This document shows positions 1 through 12,349 of a stretch of DNA of 64,000 nt, in pieces. The notes under the pieces are model-generated. The model searched no databases. It saw only the letters and a list, made by a program, of their open reading frames with translations, and was not told where the DNA came from. The position numbers and the translations under genes are program-made. This stretch comes from Myotis daubentonii (lineage: Eukaryota > Chordata > Mammalia > Chiroptera > Vespertilionidae): contig NC_081849.1 of assembly GCF_963259705.1 (NCBI RefSeq), positions 61,848,093 through 61,912,092 of the forward strand, read 5' to 3'. Numbering within the stretch: the stretch's first letter is position 1; the number at the start of each line of letters is the position of its first letter.

Positions 1-190
1 ATCTTAAGCAATAAAAAATATATTTTAAAAAAAAGATATTTCCATTTGTGAAACAGATATAAAAATAAGCCAGGCAACCTCAAAGCATTTTACACTTTCA
101 AAGCAAATCAGAACATAGTAAATTATATACCTTAGACTAATGTTCAGAACACTTTATGGTTAAATTATTCTGTTAACTCCCACGGTTTTT

Positions 191-447
191 AAAAATATTT
201 TTAATCCTCACCCGAGGATATTTTTTCCATTGATTTTCAGAGAGAGTGGAAGACAGAGGGGAAGACAGAGAGAAACATCAATGTGAGAGAAACACATCGA
301 TTGGTTGCCTCCTGCATGCACCCTGACCAGGGCCTGGACCGGGGAGGAGCCTGCAACCAAGGTACATGCCCTTGACCGTAATCAAACCTGGGACCCTTCG
401 GTCCCCAGTCCAAAGCTCTTATCCACTGAGTCAAACCGTGGCTAGGG
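191..447 (-). mobile_element. VES SINE
   Basis: Reverse-oriented tRNA-derived SINE. The head (CCACTGAGTCAAACCGTGGC in reverse) is at the right. It ends with the TTAATCCTCACCCGAGGATA-type tail. Flanked by CTCCCACGGTTTTT / CTCCCATGGTTTTT. Confidence 0.9.
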
Positions 448-623
448 CTCCCATGGTTTTTAATGAGAATCTACAACTACTGTGGCTTGCAATATCCTAT
501 GTAGTTACTTCTTTGTATTTTGGTAGTCATGTAGAAGTGTACGTGATGTATGTTGCAAATATTAGCAATATATCAGGAAACAAGTGTGTGTGAGTATAAT
601 GGGACAATATTAAAGGTCTAACC

Positions 624-806
624 CAGGGGTTAACTTTTTCTTAAAGGACTAGATAATGAATATTTTTGGCTTGTGGCCCATACAGTCTCTACTCAATTCT
701 GTCACTATAGCACAAAAGCAGCCATAGATAACACACACACACACAAATTTTTTTGAAGCAGGCAGCAGTCCAGATTTGGCCCAAAGATCATAAATTCTGC
801 CTCATT
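624..806 (+). mobile_element. Ancient hAT-Charlie-type element, decayed
   Basis: CAGGGGTTAACTTTTTCTTA, then AAGGACTAGATAATGAATAT and GTCCAGATTTGGCCC resemble the widespread mammalian element whose end reads CAGGGGTTGGCAAACTTTTT. The CA repeat at 730-745 is internal. Confidence 0.55.
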
Positions 807-1366
807 CATGAGGTTTATAATCTACTTCTACTAGGGAAAGTTAAAGTACCAACTGAATATAATAAAAAATATAGTAAGATATGTGTAATAAGAGAATTAC
901 CAAGTAAAAGATAAGGTTCAAAGAAAAATACTAATATATAAGGCATTAAGGCTGAGCATCAATATTAGAAACTAATGATATATTATTTGTGATCAAAGAG
1001 GCTTTAAAATGTTTTTTAAGAGTTAAAATTTCTAGAATGGAAAAAGATATTCATTGGGGGGAAAAAGCTATTTGAAAATTACAGCAAAAAGAGTAATGAA
1101 AAAAGGAACTGTGCATATATTTAGGTGTTGCTAATTTTCATTCTGTTCTTAAATTTAAAAAAATGAAGTGTTTTAGTTGGATGCAAATTCTTCAGAACAT
1201 TAAAAGACATTTGAAATACAACTATTATCAAGATCTTGATTGATATTCTTTCACAAATATATGCCAATTATTTATCTATTGAGATAAGTATATAATAACA
1301 ATAAAACAACAACCTATAATTTTCCAAAAAGATAAAATGTTTACTTTGTATATGAAATAAACTTAC

Positions 1367-1483
1367 AAAGCAAAATAAATCCCTGTTAACATCTGCACCA
1401 TGAATTCTGAAGAAACTGGTATCCTGCTACTTACACCTTTGTATTTTCTTACATGTTGTCTGGGATATCCACAAACACAGATT
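1367..1483 (-). CDS. HYCC1: HYCC1 exon 8 (last exon inside the window)
   Basis: 117 nt. The acceptor reads CTTTCTAG and the donor GCTTT|GTAAGT. The peptide begins [20 protein letters not shown] and ends [11 protein letters not shown] plus two bases of a Phe/Leu codon. It reads SSEFM where I recall SSGFM in human, and KGVSS for KGISS. The next exon, expected to resume at YNGEWDLAQ, is not in the remaining 1366 bases, so the gene continues off the left edge. Confidence 0.95.
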
Positions 1484-1774
1484 CTAGAAAGACCAAAATA
1501 AAAATATTTGTAAAATTGGTAAAATTTTAGGTAATTTATTTTTTAACATTTACAAGCCAACAGTATACTGGGTATGCTCACTTCTCTAAACAAAAGAATC
1601 TTTCCAAACAGAATATTGGTCTATAACATTTTCCTAAGCCAATTAGATTGGGGGGAAAATGCATAAAGCTAGAGGGGTGTTAATATGTAGTAAGTGAACC
1701 ATATTCTCAGAGTTGATTTACTAATTTTGATCAATTATTAATAATTTTTAGTCACTGTAAAACCTAGTACATGG

Positions 1775-1780
1775 ACTCAG

Positions 1781-1862
<82 letters not shown>

Positions 1863-2052
1863 AATATGCTAATTAACCAGGACACCGTAAAAGGTCGACT
1901 GGACAGGAGGAGGTTGCGCGTCAGGGGCGGGGTGGCAGGGGCCTCCGCACCTGCGCTGGGGGAGGGCCTGATCAGCAATGGCTGTGGCTGCTTCAAGGGC
2001 CGGAGAGGGAGTGGGCAGCACCGTGTAATTTCAAATCGCGCGCTGGGCTCCT
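1775..2052 (+). mobile_element. Probable Helitron, 5' end lost in an AT repeat
   Basis: AAATATGCTAATTAACC at about 1861-1880 is the HeliBat subterminal sequence and GGGCTCCTAG|T at 2043-2053 fits the CTAG tail. The head TCCTATATAATAAAAG appears to have expanded into the (TA)n tract at 1782-1857. Confidence 0.55.
1782..1857. repeat. (TA)n microsatellite
   Basis: About 76 bp of TA with one G interruption at 1831, at the head of a probable Helitron. Confidence 0.97.
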
Positions 2053-2075
2053 AGTTTATCATAAAAAAATTCTTT

Positions 2076-2290
2076 TATTTTAATATATTTTTATTGATAT
2101 CAGGGAGGACGGGAGAAGGAGAGAGAGACAGAAACATCAATGACGAGAGAGAATCATTGATTGCCTGCTACACGCCCCCGACTGGGGATCCAGCCCACAA
2201 CTCGGGCATGTGCCCTGACCAGGAATCAAACCATGGCCTCCTGGTTCATAGGTGACACTCAACCACTGAGCCACGCCATCTGGGCACTGA
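2076..2290 (-). mobile_element. VES SINE
   Basis: ATTTTTATTGATATCAGGGA at the left (tail) to CCACTGAGCCACGCCATCTG at the right (tRNA-like head). Flanks share AAAATTCTT. Confidence 0.9.
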
Positions 2291-2554
2291 CAAAATTCTT
2301 GACACAAACTGCAGGCTTAAAAAAAATACTCTAAAATGACATTCAAACAACATACAGTACATACCTTAATAAACTAAAGATAGATTGTTACAAACCATAA
2401 GAGAAATAAAATAAGCAAATAGTTACATATTCTTTGAATGCCTAAATATGACAACAAAGGTAGATTCCTAGAGAAAGATCAATATATTTTTACCAAAAAT
2501 TGTTAAAGGAATAAAAGTAGGTATTTATTTATTTATTTTGGTTCTTTACTTTTT

Positions 2555-2640
2555 TTTTTATCTTTAATTTCTTTATTGGTTAAGGTATTATATATGTGTC
2601 CTCATCCCCCCATTAACTGCTGCCCCTCCCCCCCGGAAGT
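2555..2640 (-). mobile_element. Tiny L1 3' end fragment
   Basis: TTCTTTATTGGTTAAGGTATTATATATGTGTCC (in parts) is the reverse of the L1 3' terminus seen at 13510-13545 (GGAGACATACGTAATACTTTC). Confidence 0.45.
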
Positions 2641-3012
2641 ATTTATTATAGTGAAGAATATTTAAGGTGTACTAAAGTTAAGGAGTACTTATTGTAATGA
2701 ATAGAAAGCCACCTAAAGTCCAATACAGCGGACCAATAATAAATCATTCAGACAATACTATGAAACAATTAAACATGACGTGTGGTTTTTTTTGGCATGC
2801 GTGTATTTTTTTAGTGAAAGCAGTTTTATTACAGAAAAGCTCCCTGCTACAGGGAGGGGACCCAAGCAGGTTGCCCTGATGTTTTGAAAGTCTACTTAAA
2901 TAACAGGAAAAAATTGTACAAAACCATGCATGTATCCTAATCTGTATAAAAAGATCATATACTAAGTCTTAGAGTTATCTCTGGGCTGTGGTATTATAGA
3001 TGTACTTTCTTT

Positions 3013-3223
3013 CCTTTTTTTTTTTTTTTTTAAATCCTCACCCAAGGATGCGTTAGTTTTTTTAAATTGATTTTTTTTTTTGAGAGAGAGAGAGAGAGAG
3101 AGAAACATCAATGTGAGAGAAAAAGAGCAGATGCCTCCACTGCACCGCAACCAGGGATCAAACCCAAAACCTTTTTGGTATATAGTATGATACTCCAACC
3201 AACTGAGCCACCCAACCAGGGTA
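3013..3223 (-). mobile_element. VES SINE, internally deleted
   Basis: Flanked by ATGTACTTTCTTT duplications (3000-3012, 3224-3236). Keeps a GA-rich 3' part and the head; the middle, including the CTGGGGAT segment, is shortened. Confidence 0.88.
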
Positions 3224-3247
3224 ATGTACTTTCTTTTTGATTTATTG

Positions 3248-3690
3248 TAGAGGCCTGGTGCACAAAAATTAATGCACTTGGGGGGGGGGGTTGTCCCTCA
3301 GCCTGGCCTGTGCCCTCTCAGTCTGGGATCCCTCAGGGGATGTCCATCTGCCGGCTTAGGCCCGCTCCCCAGGAGATTGGGCCTAAGCTGGCAGTCAGAC
3401 ATCCCTCTCAGTCCTGGAGCCCTCAAGGGATGTCCAACTGGGCGGGCCTAAACTGGCAATTGGACATCCTTAGTGCTGCCGCTGAGACAGGAGAGGCTCC
3501 CGCCACTGCCACTGTGCCCGCCAACCATGAGCCCAGCTTCTGGCTGAGCATGCTCCCCCTGTGGAAGCGCACTGACTACCAGGGGCAGCTCCTGCATTGA
3601 GCGTCTGCCCCATGGTGGTCAGTGCACATCATTAGCAACCGGTCATTTTACAGTTCAGTCTATTTACATATTAGCCTTTTATTATATAGA
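3248..3690 (-). mobile_element. Non-autonomous Helitron
   Basis: In minus sense it starts TCTATATAATAAAAGGC (3690 downward) and ends GCACCAGGCCTCTA (mutated CTAC terminus at 3248). The internal GC-rich segment is typical of HeliBatN copies. The small plus-strand ORF inside is not a gene. Confidence 0.8.
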
Positions 3691-3756
3691 ATGTATTTTC
3701 TAAATTTTCTATAATCAGCATGCACTGATTTTTTTTAAAAAATTAAGTTTTCATTT

Positions 3757-3966
3757 TCTTTTTTTTATTGATTTTTGAGAGGAAGGGGGAGGGAGAGAAA
3801 GAGAGACATCAATGATGAGAGAGAATCATTGATCAGCTGCCTCCTGCAAGCCCCCTACTAGAGATCAAGCTTGCAACCTAGGCATGTGCCCTTGACTGGA
3901 ATTGAACTCAGGACCCTTCAGTCCGCAGGCTGATGCTCTATCCACTAAGCCAAACCAGCGAGGGCT
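3757..3966 (-). mobile_element. VES SINE
   Basis: TTTATTGATTTTTGAGAGGA through GACTGGAATTGAACTCAGGA to GCCAAACCAGCGAGGGC; the GGAATTGAAC box is the complemented B box. Confidence 0.92.
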
Positions 3967-4295
3967 TTATTTTCAATAAAACAGAAAAGAACTGTTTTCT
4001 CATAATGTGCTGTGGTTGATATAATACAACCATTACTTAATATAGTACCAATCAATAAATTGTAATGACTTACTCCCTTCCCCAATGCAATTACTACCTG
4101 GAACTTAATATTTCCTCCACTCCAGGAATCTAAACTTTTACTTAAATATGCTCAAGTATACCACAGACCATTTCAAAAATATACTCACGAGGGTATCATT
4201 AATTCAAAGCAACTTTAAAGAGTAAGTATACATTCATTTGATATTGAGAGGAACTTAAAATTCTTTAGAACCATGGGTAAAAGGGAGCAGCGATA

Positions 4296-4662
4296 CTTAT
4301 GGACTGAATGTTTGTGTTCCCCTCAAATTCATGTTGAAGCCCTAATCCCCCAATATGGTAATATTTGGAGATAGGGCCCTTGGGAGTAACTAGGTTTAGA
4401 TAAAGTTATGGAAGTGAGGCACCCACCATAGGATTAGTGCCCTTAGCAGAAGAGGAAGAAAGACCAGAGGTCTCTTCCATGTGAAGGCACAGTGAGAAGG
4501 CAGTAGCCTGCAAGCCAGCAAGATGGCCTTCGCCAGGAACCAAATCTACTGGCACCTTGACCTTTAATCTGCCAGACTCCACAACTGTGAGAAATAAATG
4601 TCTATAAATGCCACTCAGTCTATAATATTTTGTTTCAGCGGCCTGAGATGACTAAGACAGAA
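4296..4662 (+). mobile_element. MLT1A-like MaLR LTR
   Basis: TGGACTGAATGTTTGTGTTC, AATTCATGTTGAAGCCCTAA, TTAGTGCCCTTAGCAGAAGA, CATGTGAAGGCACAGTGAGAAGG, ACAACTGTGAGAAATAAATG and GACTAAGACA follow MLT1A/B end to end. Its 3' end is included in an 88-bp tandem duplication. Confidence 0.85.
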
Positions 4663-4799
4663 ACTGAAAAAATTTAGCTGGACATGAAATAAAACCAACT
4701 TAAATGTTGTTAGTATTTTGTTTCAGCAGCCTGAGATGACTAAGACAGAAACTGAAAAAATTTAGCTGGACATGAAATAAAACCAACTTAAATGTTGTT
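4624..4799 (+). repeat. 88-bp tandem duplication at the end of the MLT1 LTR
   Basis: 4624-4711 and 4712-4799 are nearly identical (TATTTTGTTTCAGCGGCCTG / TATTTTGTTTCAGCAGCCTG ... AACTTAAATGTTGTT), with only two or three differences at the edge and at the CGG/CAG. Confidence 0.93.
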
Positions 4800-5128
4800 T
4801 GCTGTTACAAAAACTTACATCCAAACTAAAATAGACTCCTCTAACTCTTATTATCTAAAAAAACAAACTTAGAACCATCTTACTTTTTATACCTTACACT
4901 TTTATGGTACATGTGGAAGTAAATAACAGAGAAGCAATATATGAAAGATAGAATTTTTTCAATTTATTTATTCATTCAGTAAATACTTATCAAGGTTTGT
5001 ATTGTGTCATACACTAGGGATATAGATGAAATCTGTAGCACCCACAGGGAGTCACAATTTAACCATGGAGACTGTGTAGTAAACAAATATTTCAATGAGT
5101 AAGTTACAGAAATAAAAGGAGAGAGTGG

Positions 5129-5352
5129 CCGAAACCGGTTTGGCTCAGTGGATAGAGCGTCGGCCTGCGGACTGAAAGGTCCCAGGTTCGATTCCGGTCA
5201 AGGGCATGTACCTGGGTTGCGGGCATATCCCCAGTAGGAGATGTGCAGGAGGCAGCTGATCGATGTTTCTCTCTCATCGATGTTTCTAACTCTCTATCTC
5301 TCTCCCTTCCTCTCTGTAAAAAAAATCAATAAAAATATATTTAAAAAAAAAA
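5129..5352 (+). mobile_element. VES SINE, young copy
   Basis: Intact A box (TGGCTCAGTGGATAGAGCG) and B box (GGTTCGATTCCGG), TC-rich 3' part and an A-tail; a perfect 15-bp duplication AAAAGGAGAGAGTGG flanks it (5114-5128, 5353-5367). Confidence 0.97.
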
Positions 5353-5426
5353 AAAAGGAGAGAGTGGAAAACTCTAGTGGAAGAAGTAGAAAGTCAGAGG
5401 TTTCCCAGAAAGCTATTCCTTTGGTC

Positions 5427-5540
5427 TACCATAATTTATTTAACCAATCTAGTGGCTCATATTAACTTATTTAACTTTTTTTTTTCTTTTTTAATCCTCA
5501 CCCAAAGACTACCATAATTTATTTAACCAACCTAGAGTCT
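5427..5540 (+). repeat. Short direct repeat CTACCATAATTTATTTAACC
   Basis: CTACCATAATTTATTTAACC occurs at 5427 and 5507 with a SINE-tail fragment (TTAATCCTCACCCAAAG) between. A third, slightly different copy is at 7092 (CTACCATAATTTATTTAAAC). Source repeat not identified. Confidence 0.75.
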
Positions 5541-7080
5541 TGAAGAAAAAAGGATGAAATAGCATGACATCAAGTAAACTGGGGAAATTTTAGTAGGATA
5601 GAATGCTAGGACGCTAGAAAATAACAGAAAAGCTAAATAGGGGTCAGATCACAGAGTATCTTATACCCTGCTAGGCTTTATCATGTAGGCAATGAGAAGC
5701 AACTAAAGGTCTTGTTTTAAGCAAGGAAGTGACATGATCAGCTTGGTCTTTCAATTATATCACATAGGTTGTATTGGAAGAGTTCACTGAAACAGGAGAA
5801 GAGAGTGTCAAAATATCCCACAAGTGAGATAAAGTGAGCCAAACTAAAGGAGTAAGTGTGGCGTCACATCTGAGAAGTAAAATTGAATAGGAGTATATGA
5901 TTATTTCTACACTAGTGTGGATAGCAGTCTGGATGGTAGTGTCATTAAATGAACTTGGACAAAAAAGACATACTGTTTTAGAAGATGCTAAGTTTCGGAT
6001 ATATGGTATAGATGTCTTTATCTATATCTGTAGCTGCATTCCTGAGCCCTACTATCTAAGACACTGCTCCAGAGTAGAAGCTGGGCTTTGTAGTCTGTTT
6101 TAAGGTCTAAAGGTGAAAGTTGCTGCATCAAGTCATTCCTTAAACTAGTTTTTCTGAAGTGTTGGTCCTTATTCTCATTTTAGTCCATAACAAAGTTTTA
6201 CTAGACCATAGTGAAATGAGAAACAAAGAAAGCTAAACATCCCGTTTTTAATTTATAAATTATTGTCCTTCCCTTCCACTCTCCCTGCTTTTTGATATTA
6301 AAATAGTCTCAGTTTTGTAAAATAATGTTGACGGTAGATATTTATAATATCACTTGGAAAGATAAAAAGTTGGCAACACTATGTAGATATTCTACCCACT
6401 CCATCTTTGTTAAAAATTTTACAGATCTTGTAAAATTCAGAAGTCTGGGCACCTGTGACTTTAAAGGATTTAAAACAAGAAACATATTAGAAAAACTCAG
6501 TAAGTAAGAAAGATGGCACATTGGTATCATTTTTCAACGTCTAGGAAATATAATTATGCTAATTTAGGAATCATCTGACTCTCCAATTCTCTTATCTTCT
6601 CTTACAAGCCTCTTGCTTTATTACCAACCTTCTCCCTCTGGTCCTGTACAGTTTTATATCTTATTCAGTATCAATTTCTGATTTTCTGTTTGGTTCGTTT
6701 TGATTTGATTTCTAAGTATTGCTCTATGCACCCTCCCTTTTATTAATTTTCAAAGTTACATTTTCTAAATAAGTCCCCCAAATTTAAATTATTCTACAAG
6801 TTTCTTAATTCTCTATTATCTCTATTTACTTGAATTACCAAAGGCATTTTGTATATCTTTTTGTTTTGGTTTGTTGTTTATTTGTTTTTTAAAGGTAACA
6901 TGTTCATCACAGCACAGCAAATTTAGAAAAGGACAGAAAATCATATAGGAAAACATTAAAATAAACCATAATTCTACCAATCAGAAATAACTATTATATT
7001 TTAAATCAATGCTAGAATCATAGCATATACAATATATCAGTAAATACCTTTTAAAATCACAATTTTAAAATGTTTGCATA
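5541..7080. other. HYCC1 intron 7, mostly unassigned sequence
   Basis: AT-rich, no exon-like reading that fits hyccin. A LINE-like piece lies around 5670-5850 and an old LINE-like stretch at 6890-7060. Short ORFs here are unconvincing. Confidence 0.5.
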
Positions 7081-7424
7081 GTATACCAAGGACTACCATA
7101 ATTTATTTAAACAACCTAGTGGCTCAATTTTTTTTAAACAAGGAATGCTTAAAAACTGTATCTCTTACTTATTTCTTGGTACCAAATTAGAGCACAACAG
7201 AAATAAAAAAATAATTTTCTTAAAACAAACAAAACAGAAACAACCACATGCCAAATACTGAAAGATTATAATAGCTCCATCCTTTTAATTATATAATATA
7301 TTTTTTTTCTGGTGAAATATTGCATTGAATTGCTATTCAACATTAGCTTCTTTGTTGTATTTTTTGTGACTATAATAACTTTCCATGTGTTGGCTAGGCT
7401 GAACTTCATATTAACTTATTTTTC

Positions 7425-7675
7425 CCATTTTTAATCCTCACCCAAGGATATTTTTCCATTGATTTTCAGAGAGAGTGGAAGAGAGAGGGAAAGACAAATA
7501 GAAACTTTGATGTGAGAGAGGCACATCGATTGGTTGCCTCCTACACATACCCCAACCAGGGCCCAGGCCAAGGAGAAGCCTGCAACTGAGATATGTTCCC
7601 TTGGCCGGAATCAAACCTGAGCCCCTTTGGTCCGCAGGCTGACGCTCTATCTACTGAGCCAAACCAGCTAGGGTA
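7425..7675 (-). mobile_element. VES SINE
   Basis: TTTTTAATCCTCACCCAAGG tail at the left; CTGAGCCAAACCAGCTAGGG head at the right; B box complement GGAATCAAACC. Confidence 0.92.
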
Positions 7676-7697
7676 TCTTATTTAACATTTTAAATAC

Positions 7698-7982
7698 CCC
7701 TAACTGGTGTGGCTCAGTTGGTTGGAGCGTCATCTGTACACCAAAATGTGGTGGGTTCAATTCCCTGTCAGGGCACATACCAAGGTTGCCAGTTTGATCC
7801 CTGGTTGGGGCGCATGTGGGAGGCAACTGATTAATGTTCAATTCCTTCATGGCACATACCGAGGTTGCAGCTTTGATCCCTGGTTGAGAGGCAACTGATC
7901 AATGTTTCTTTCTCACATTGATGTTTCTCTTTCTCTCTCTCCCCTACCTTCTCTCTCAAATCAATAAAAAAAGTTTTAAACA
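7698..7982 (+). mobile_element. VES SINE with internal duplication
   Basis: Head CCCTAACTGGTGTGGCTCAG; the segment GCACATACCAAGGTTGC..CCCTGGTTG is repeated (7772-7810 and 7850-7887), lengthening the body. Lies about 20 bp from the reversed copy at 7425-7675. Confidence 0.88.
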
Positions 7983-8073
7983 AATAATAAAACAAAAATA
8001 ACTTAGATATATAACAAACTAGCAACCCTAGATTCATATATTTCAATATTAAAAACATTTAAATTTTAATTTA

Positions 8074-8193
<120 letters not shown>

Positions 8194-8535
8194 TTACAAA
8201 TCTTTAAAATTTTAAGTCAACCATAATTAAATTAAGCAGGCATTGGGGAGAGGTATGTTACAGAATAAACCTATACAAAATAATCACAACAATAATAATA
8301 CAGAATTCCAAAAAGAAAAAAGAAGACTTCCCAAGTAACAGTCACATGAAAATTATCTTAAAATTCGATGTTTCCAATGACATCTAAAGCAAAGTATAAG
8401 TGGCAAATCGGGACTATGTTTTTTCTCTTGTACAATGACTCTATTTTTAAAAAATTGTTATACACAACTCATTAAACATTATTTATAAGCCTACTGAAAT
8501 AATGTTTTTAATCAGTGCAGTAGTAGTGTAGGTTA

Positions 8536-8667
<132 letters not shown>

Positions 8668-8828
8668 CTAAAAAAAGGACATTTGAATAAAGAAGAAATA
8701 AAAACCCTTCTGTTAAAAATGTGATACTTAGAATACATATACCACTAAGAATAATTGCCATGAAATCAAAAATCTTAAAAATATTCACACTGTCTACTAA
8801 ATTTTCTGCTTAAAGAATAACTAACAAC

Positions 8829-9038
8829 TGCCCTAACCAATTTGGCTCAGTGGATAGAGCATCAGCCTGAGGACTCAAGGGTCCCAGGTTTGATTCCGGT
8901 CAAGGGCATGTGCCTTGGTTGCGGGCACATCCCCAGCGGGGAGTGTGCAGGAGGCAGCTGATCGATGTTTCTAACTCTCTATCCCTCTCCCTTCCTCTCT
9001 GTAAAAAATCAATAAAATATTTTTTTTTTTTTTAAAAA
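8829..9038 (+). mobile_element. VES SINE, young copy
   Basis: GCCCTAACCAATTTGGCTCA head; AATAAAAT tail; 17-bp duplication AAAGAATAACTAACAAC (8812-8828, 9039-9055). Between HYCC1 exons 5 and 6. Confidence 0.95.
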
Positions 9039-9340
9039 AAAGAATAACTAACAACCAAACTACAAATAGAAATAATAGTTATTCAAAAATTCTGCCATGA
9101 GAATACATAATTGCTACCAAAAAATAGACTAGTCTTATCCATTGGAAGAAGAGAAAAATATTTCAAAATGAATACTTTAGATTTCTTAAGAATCAGATTT
9201 TAGAGTTTAATGATTTTGAGTTCTTATTTCAAATTTGAAAACAGCAAATACTTTAGTGTTTTATACTTACAGTACTAATAAATTGATCAAAAATTTTGTC
9301 TCAATAACCAGACCCCAATTTATAGCAACTTCAAATCTTA

Positions 9341-9457
<117 letters not shown>

Positions 9458-10180
9458 CTACAAAAGTAAAAGAAAGTATATTAAAATATTTATGTTTCGC
9501 ACATAAATTTAAAAGTTAAATTTAAATTGTTATTCTAAAGTATGACTTGGAAAGAATTTTAAAGTCAACTGAAATCTTAAATTATGATAATCCATCATAA
9601 ATTATTCAGAAATACTTGGAGTTAACCTTCCACTTTTGAAATATAGTAATATAATACTCTGGTTTCTCTTCAGATCGCATAAATCTTTCTCCTTTTAAAA
9701 TATAAGTAACATAAAAAAAATTATATATAAGTAACATAATTTTAAGGATGGCTAACATATAAATATAGTTTTAATAGTCATTAATTTTTTTCATGTAAAA
9801 AGTTACATTTTCTAAATCAATTGACGCAGTTATGAAATATGTCAAAAAAAAGTTCTTACTTTTTTTTCCATTTTAAAAAGTAGAAACCTTAAGTATCTAG
9901 AATGTCATACTAATTAATATAAAAACACTACTAGTAATTCAAACTGTATGTTAAATCAATGTTATAAACTCTGGAAACAGTCCAAATTTTACAGAACTAT
10001 TAGTGGTAGATGTTAGACTAAATTTTTTCTCCTAAGCTTTTTGTGAAGGTCACAATTTATAGACAATGGGTTTTAAGTTTAAAAACTTTTAAATTCAATA
10101 ATGATATTTTCAGATATCTCTACAAAAGAAATGGTCTTATTTTCAGTCTTCAGTCAATCCCAAAAGAGTTATTTACATAA

Positions 10181-10314
10181 CTAGAGGCCCGGTGCACAAT
10201 ATTCATGCACAGGTAGGGTCCCTAGGCCTGGTGGTCAGCGTACGTCATAGCAAGCGATTGAACTCCTGATGGAACTCCCGCAGGGACACTTTGCATATTA
10301 GCCTTTTATATACA
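10181..10314 (-). mobile_element. Short non-autonomous Helitron (134 bp)
   Basis: CTAGAGGCCCGGTGCAC at 10181 is the tail in reverse, and GCATATTAGCCTTTTATA at about 10294-10310 the head in reverse. The head merges into a CA/TA/TG microsatellite at 10311-10398. Confidence 0.8.
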
Positions 10315-10398
10315 CACACACACATACATATATATGTATATACATACATACATACATACATATATACGTGTGTGTGTGTGTGTGTGTGTGTGTGTATT
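10311..10398. repeat. Compound CA / TA / CATA / TG microsatellite
   Basis: CACACACA, then TATATGTATATACATACATA, then a long GTGTGT run; begins at a Helitron head. Confidence 0.95.
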
Positions 10399-10589
10399 TA
10401 TTTATTTATTATATGTATGCCCATATAGACCTCAACCTCATAAAGTTATGTTTGGAAGAATGAGCTGAATCATTTGTTGTACAAAAAAACAAATATTAGC
10501 TTTACAAACATGAAAAGTAGTTGCTATTTGCTTTTGCTGAAAATGTTATGCATTTGCTTTTGCCAAAAAACATTTTGTTAACCACATTA

Positions 10590-10796
<207 letters not shown>

Positions 10797-11641
10797 TTAA
10801 TTCAAAGATTGGATTGTATTTGAAAGACACTGATATATAAAATATAAAAGTTTTTCCTTGATTGTAACTGCTGAAATATATAAAAGTGTTTCCCATTTTT
10901 TGGGGGGAGGGAGGAGAACTACTCATTGCTAAACTATTTAGTAAAACTTTGAACTCTAGTGGAAGGCTAAAGCAAAGCAAGTGTATATAGAAGTACTTCA
11001 TAAACTTTAAAATATTTTATAACTAAGGTAGCATTGTTAGTAAAACCATATCTTTTTAATTTCTTAAAATACCTAGGATGTAAATAGTTTCTCCTTAATA
11101 TCTTTAATGCCCTTTCTTTCTAATTAAAAATAAAAATGCCAATATATAAATAATTGGCTACAGGGTTGGAGAAATTCAAGTGGGAATCCTACGTAGTTAC
11201 TGTTATCTCCTGAGTTTAGAATTAGGCAGCATTTGTCAATGACTGGTGTGTGAAATGGCTGAATAATTACAGAGCCCTTAGATCTACATCCCTATTGAAA
11301 CCATGGTTAATTGCCACCGGATAATCTAAACATTGTGGTCATTTTGTTTTAAACATGATTTGGAAATTATCTATATAATCTTTCCTCTCCCACCACAACC
11401 TCTGTATAATAGACATTTTTAAAAACAGAAAGTCAAGATAAGAGACCCTTGTAGGTATTATTATAAAGCATATTCAGTGATCACACAGAGTCATAAACAA
11501 ATATTTGAAGAGATTCAGAGTAGTCATTTTTCACACCATCAGGCTATAAATATAAGTCAAGTTACTAAACAGATTTTCTACTACCAATAATTATAATGAA
11601 CAGAAACTAATTTATAATGGATGTTTATATATATACTAGAG

Positions 11642-11875
11642 CAGTGATGGCGAACCTTTTGAGCTCGGTGTGTCAGCATTTTGAAAAACCCTAACTTAAC
11701 TCTAGTGCCATGTCACATATAGAAATTTTTTGATATTTGCAACCATAGTAAAACAAAGACTTATATTTTTGATATTTATTTTATATATTTAAATGCCATT
11801 TAACAAAGAAAAATCAACCAAAAAATGAGTTCGCGTGTCACCTCTGACACGCATGTCATAGGTTCGCCATCACTG
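11642..11875. mobile_element. Non-autonomous hAT element (234 bp)
   Basis: Inverted termini CAGTGATGGCGAACCTTTT and TAGGTTCGCCATCACTG, with a perfect 8-bp target duplication TACTAGAG (11634-11641 and 11876-11883). No coding capacity. The intact duplication suggests a fairly recent insertion. Confidence 0.93.
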
Positions 11876-11877
11876 TA

Positions 11878-12349
11878 CTAGAGGCTCAGTGCACAAATTT
11901 GTGCACCAGTGGGGTCCTTTGGCCTGGCCTGTGGGATTGGGCCAAAACCGGCTCTCAGATATCCACCAAGGGGTCCTGGATTGTGAGAGGGCACAGGCCA
12001 GGCTGAAGGACCACCAGTGCACGATCAGGGCAGGGAGAGACACAGGAATTTGGCCAGCTGGGGAGGGACCGCGGGAGGGCTCCAGGGCATGTCCAGCCCA
12101 TTTCGCTCAGTCCCGATCAGCCGGACCCCAGCAGCAAGCTAACCTACCAGTCAGAGCATCAGTGCTCTGGTGGTCAATGCACATCATAGCAACTGGTCGA
12201 CCGGTTGACTGTCTGCCCCCGGTGGTCAGTGCACATCATAGAGAGCAGTTGAGCAGCCTTAGCATATCATTAGCATATTATGCTTTGATTGGTTGAACAG
12301 CCGACCGGTTGACCGGACACTTAGCATATTAGGCTTTTATTACATAGGA
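11878..12349 (-). mobile_element. Non-autonomous Helitron with a hAT element at its terminus
   Basis: Reverse tail CTAGAGGCTCAGTGCAC at 11878; reverse head ends at 12349 (TCCTATGTAATAAAAGCC in minus sense). The hAT element at 11642-11875 duplicated the 8 bases spanning this Helitron's end. Confidence 0.85.

Noticed and set aside
5129..5205. tRNA-like A and B boxes, possible tRNA genes (here and in every VES copy)
   Set aside because: They are heads of VES SINEs with SINE bodies and A-tails; no cloverleaf acceptor pairing is kept.
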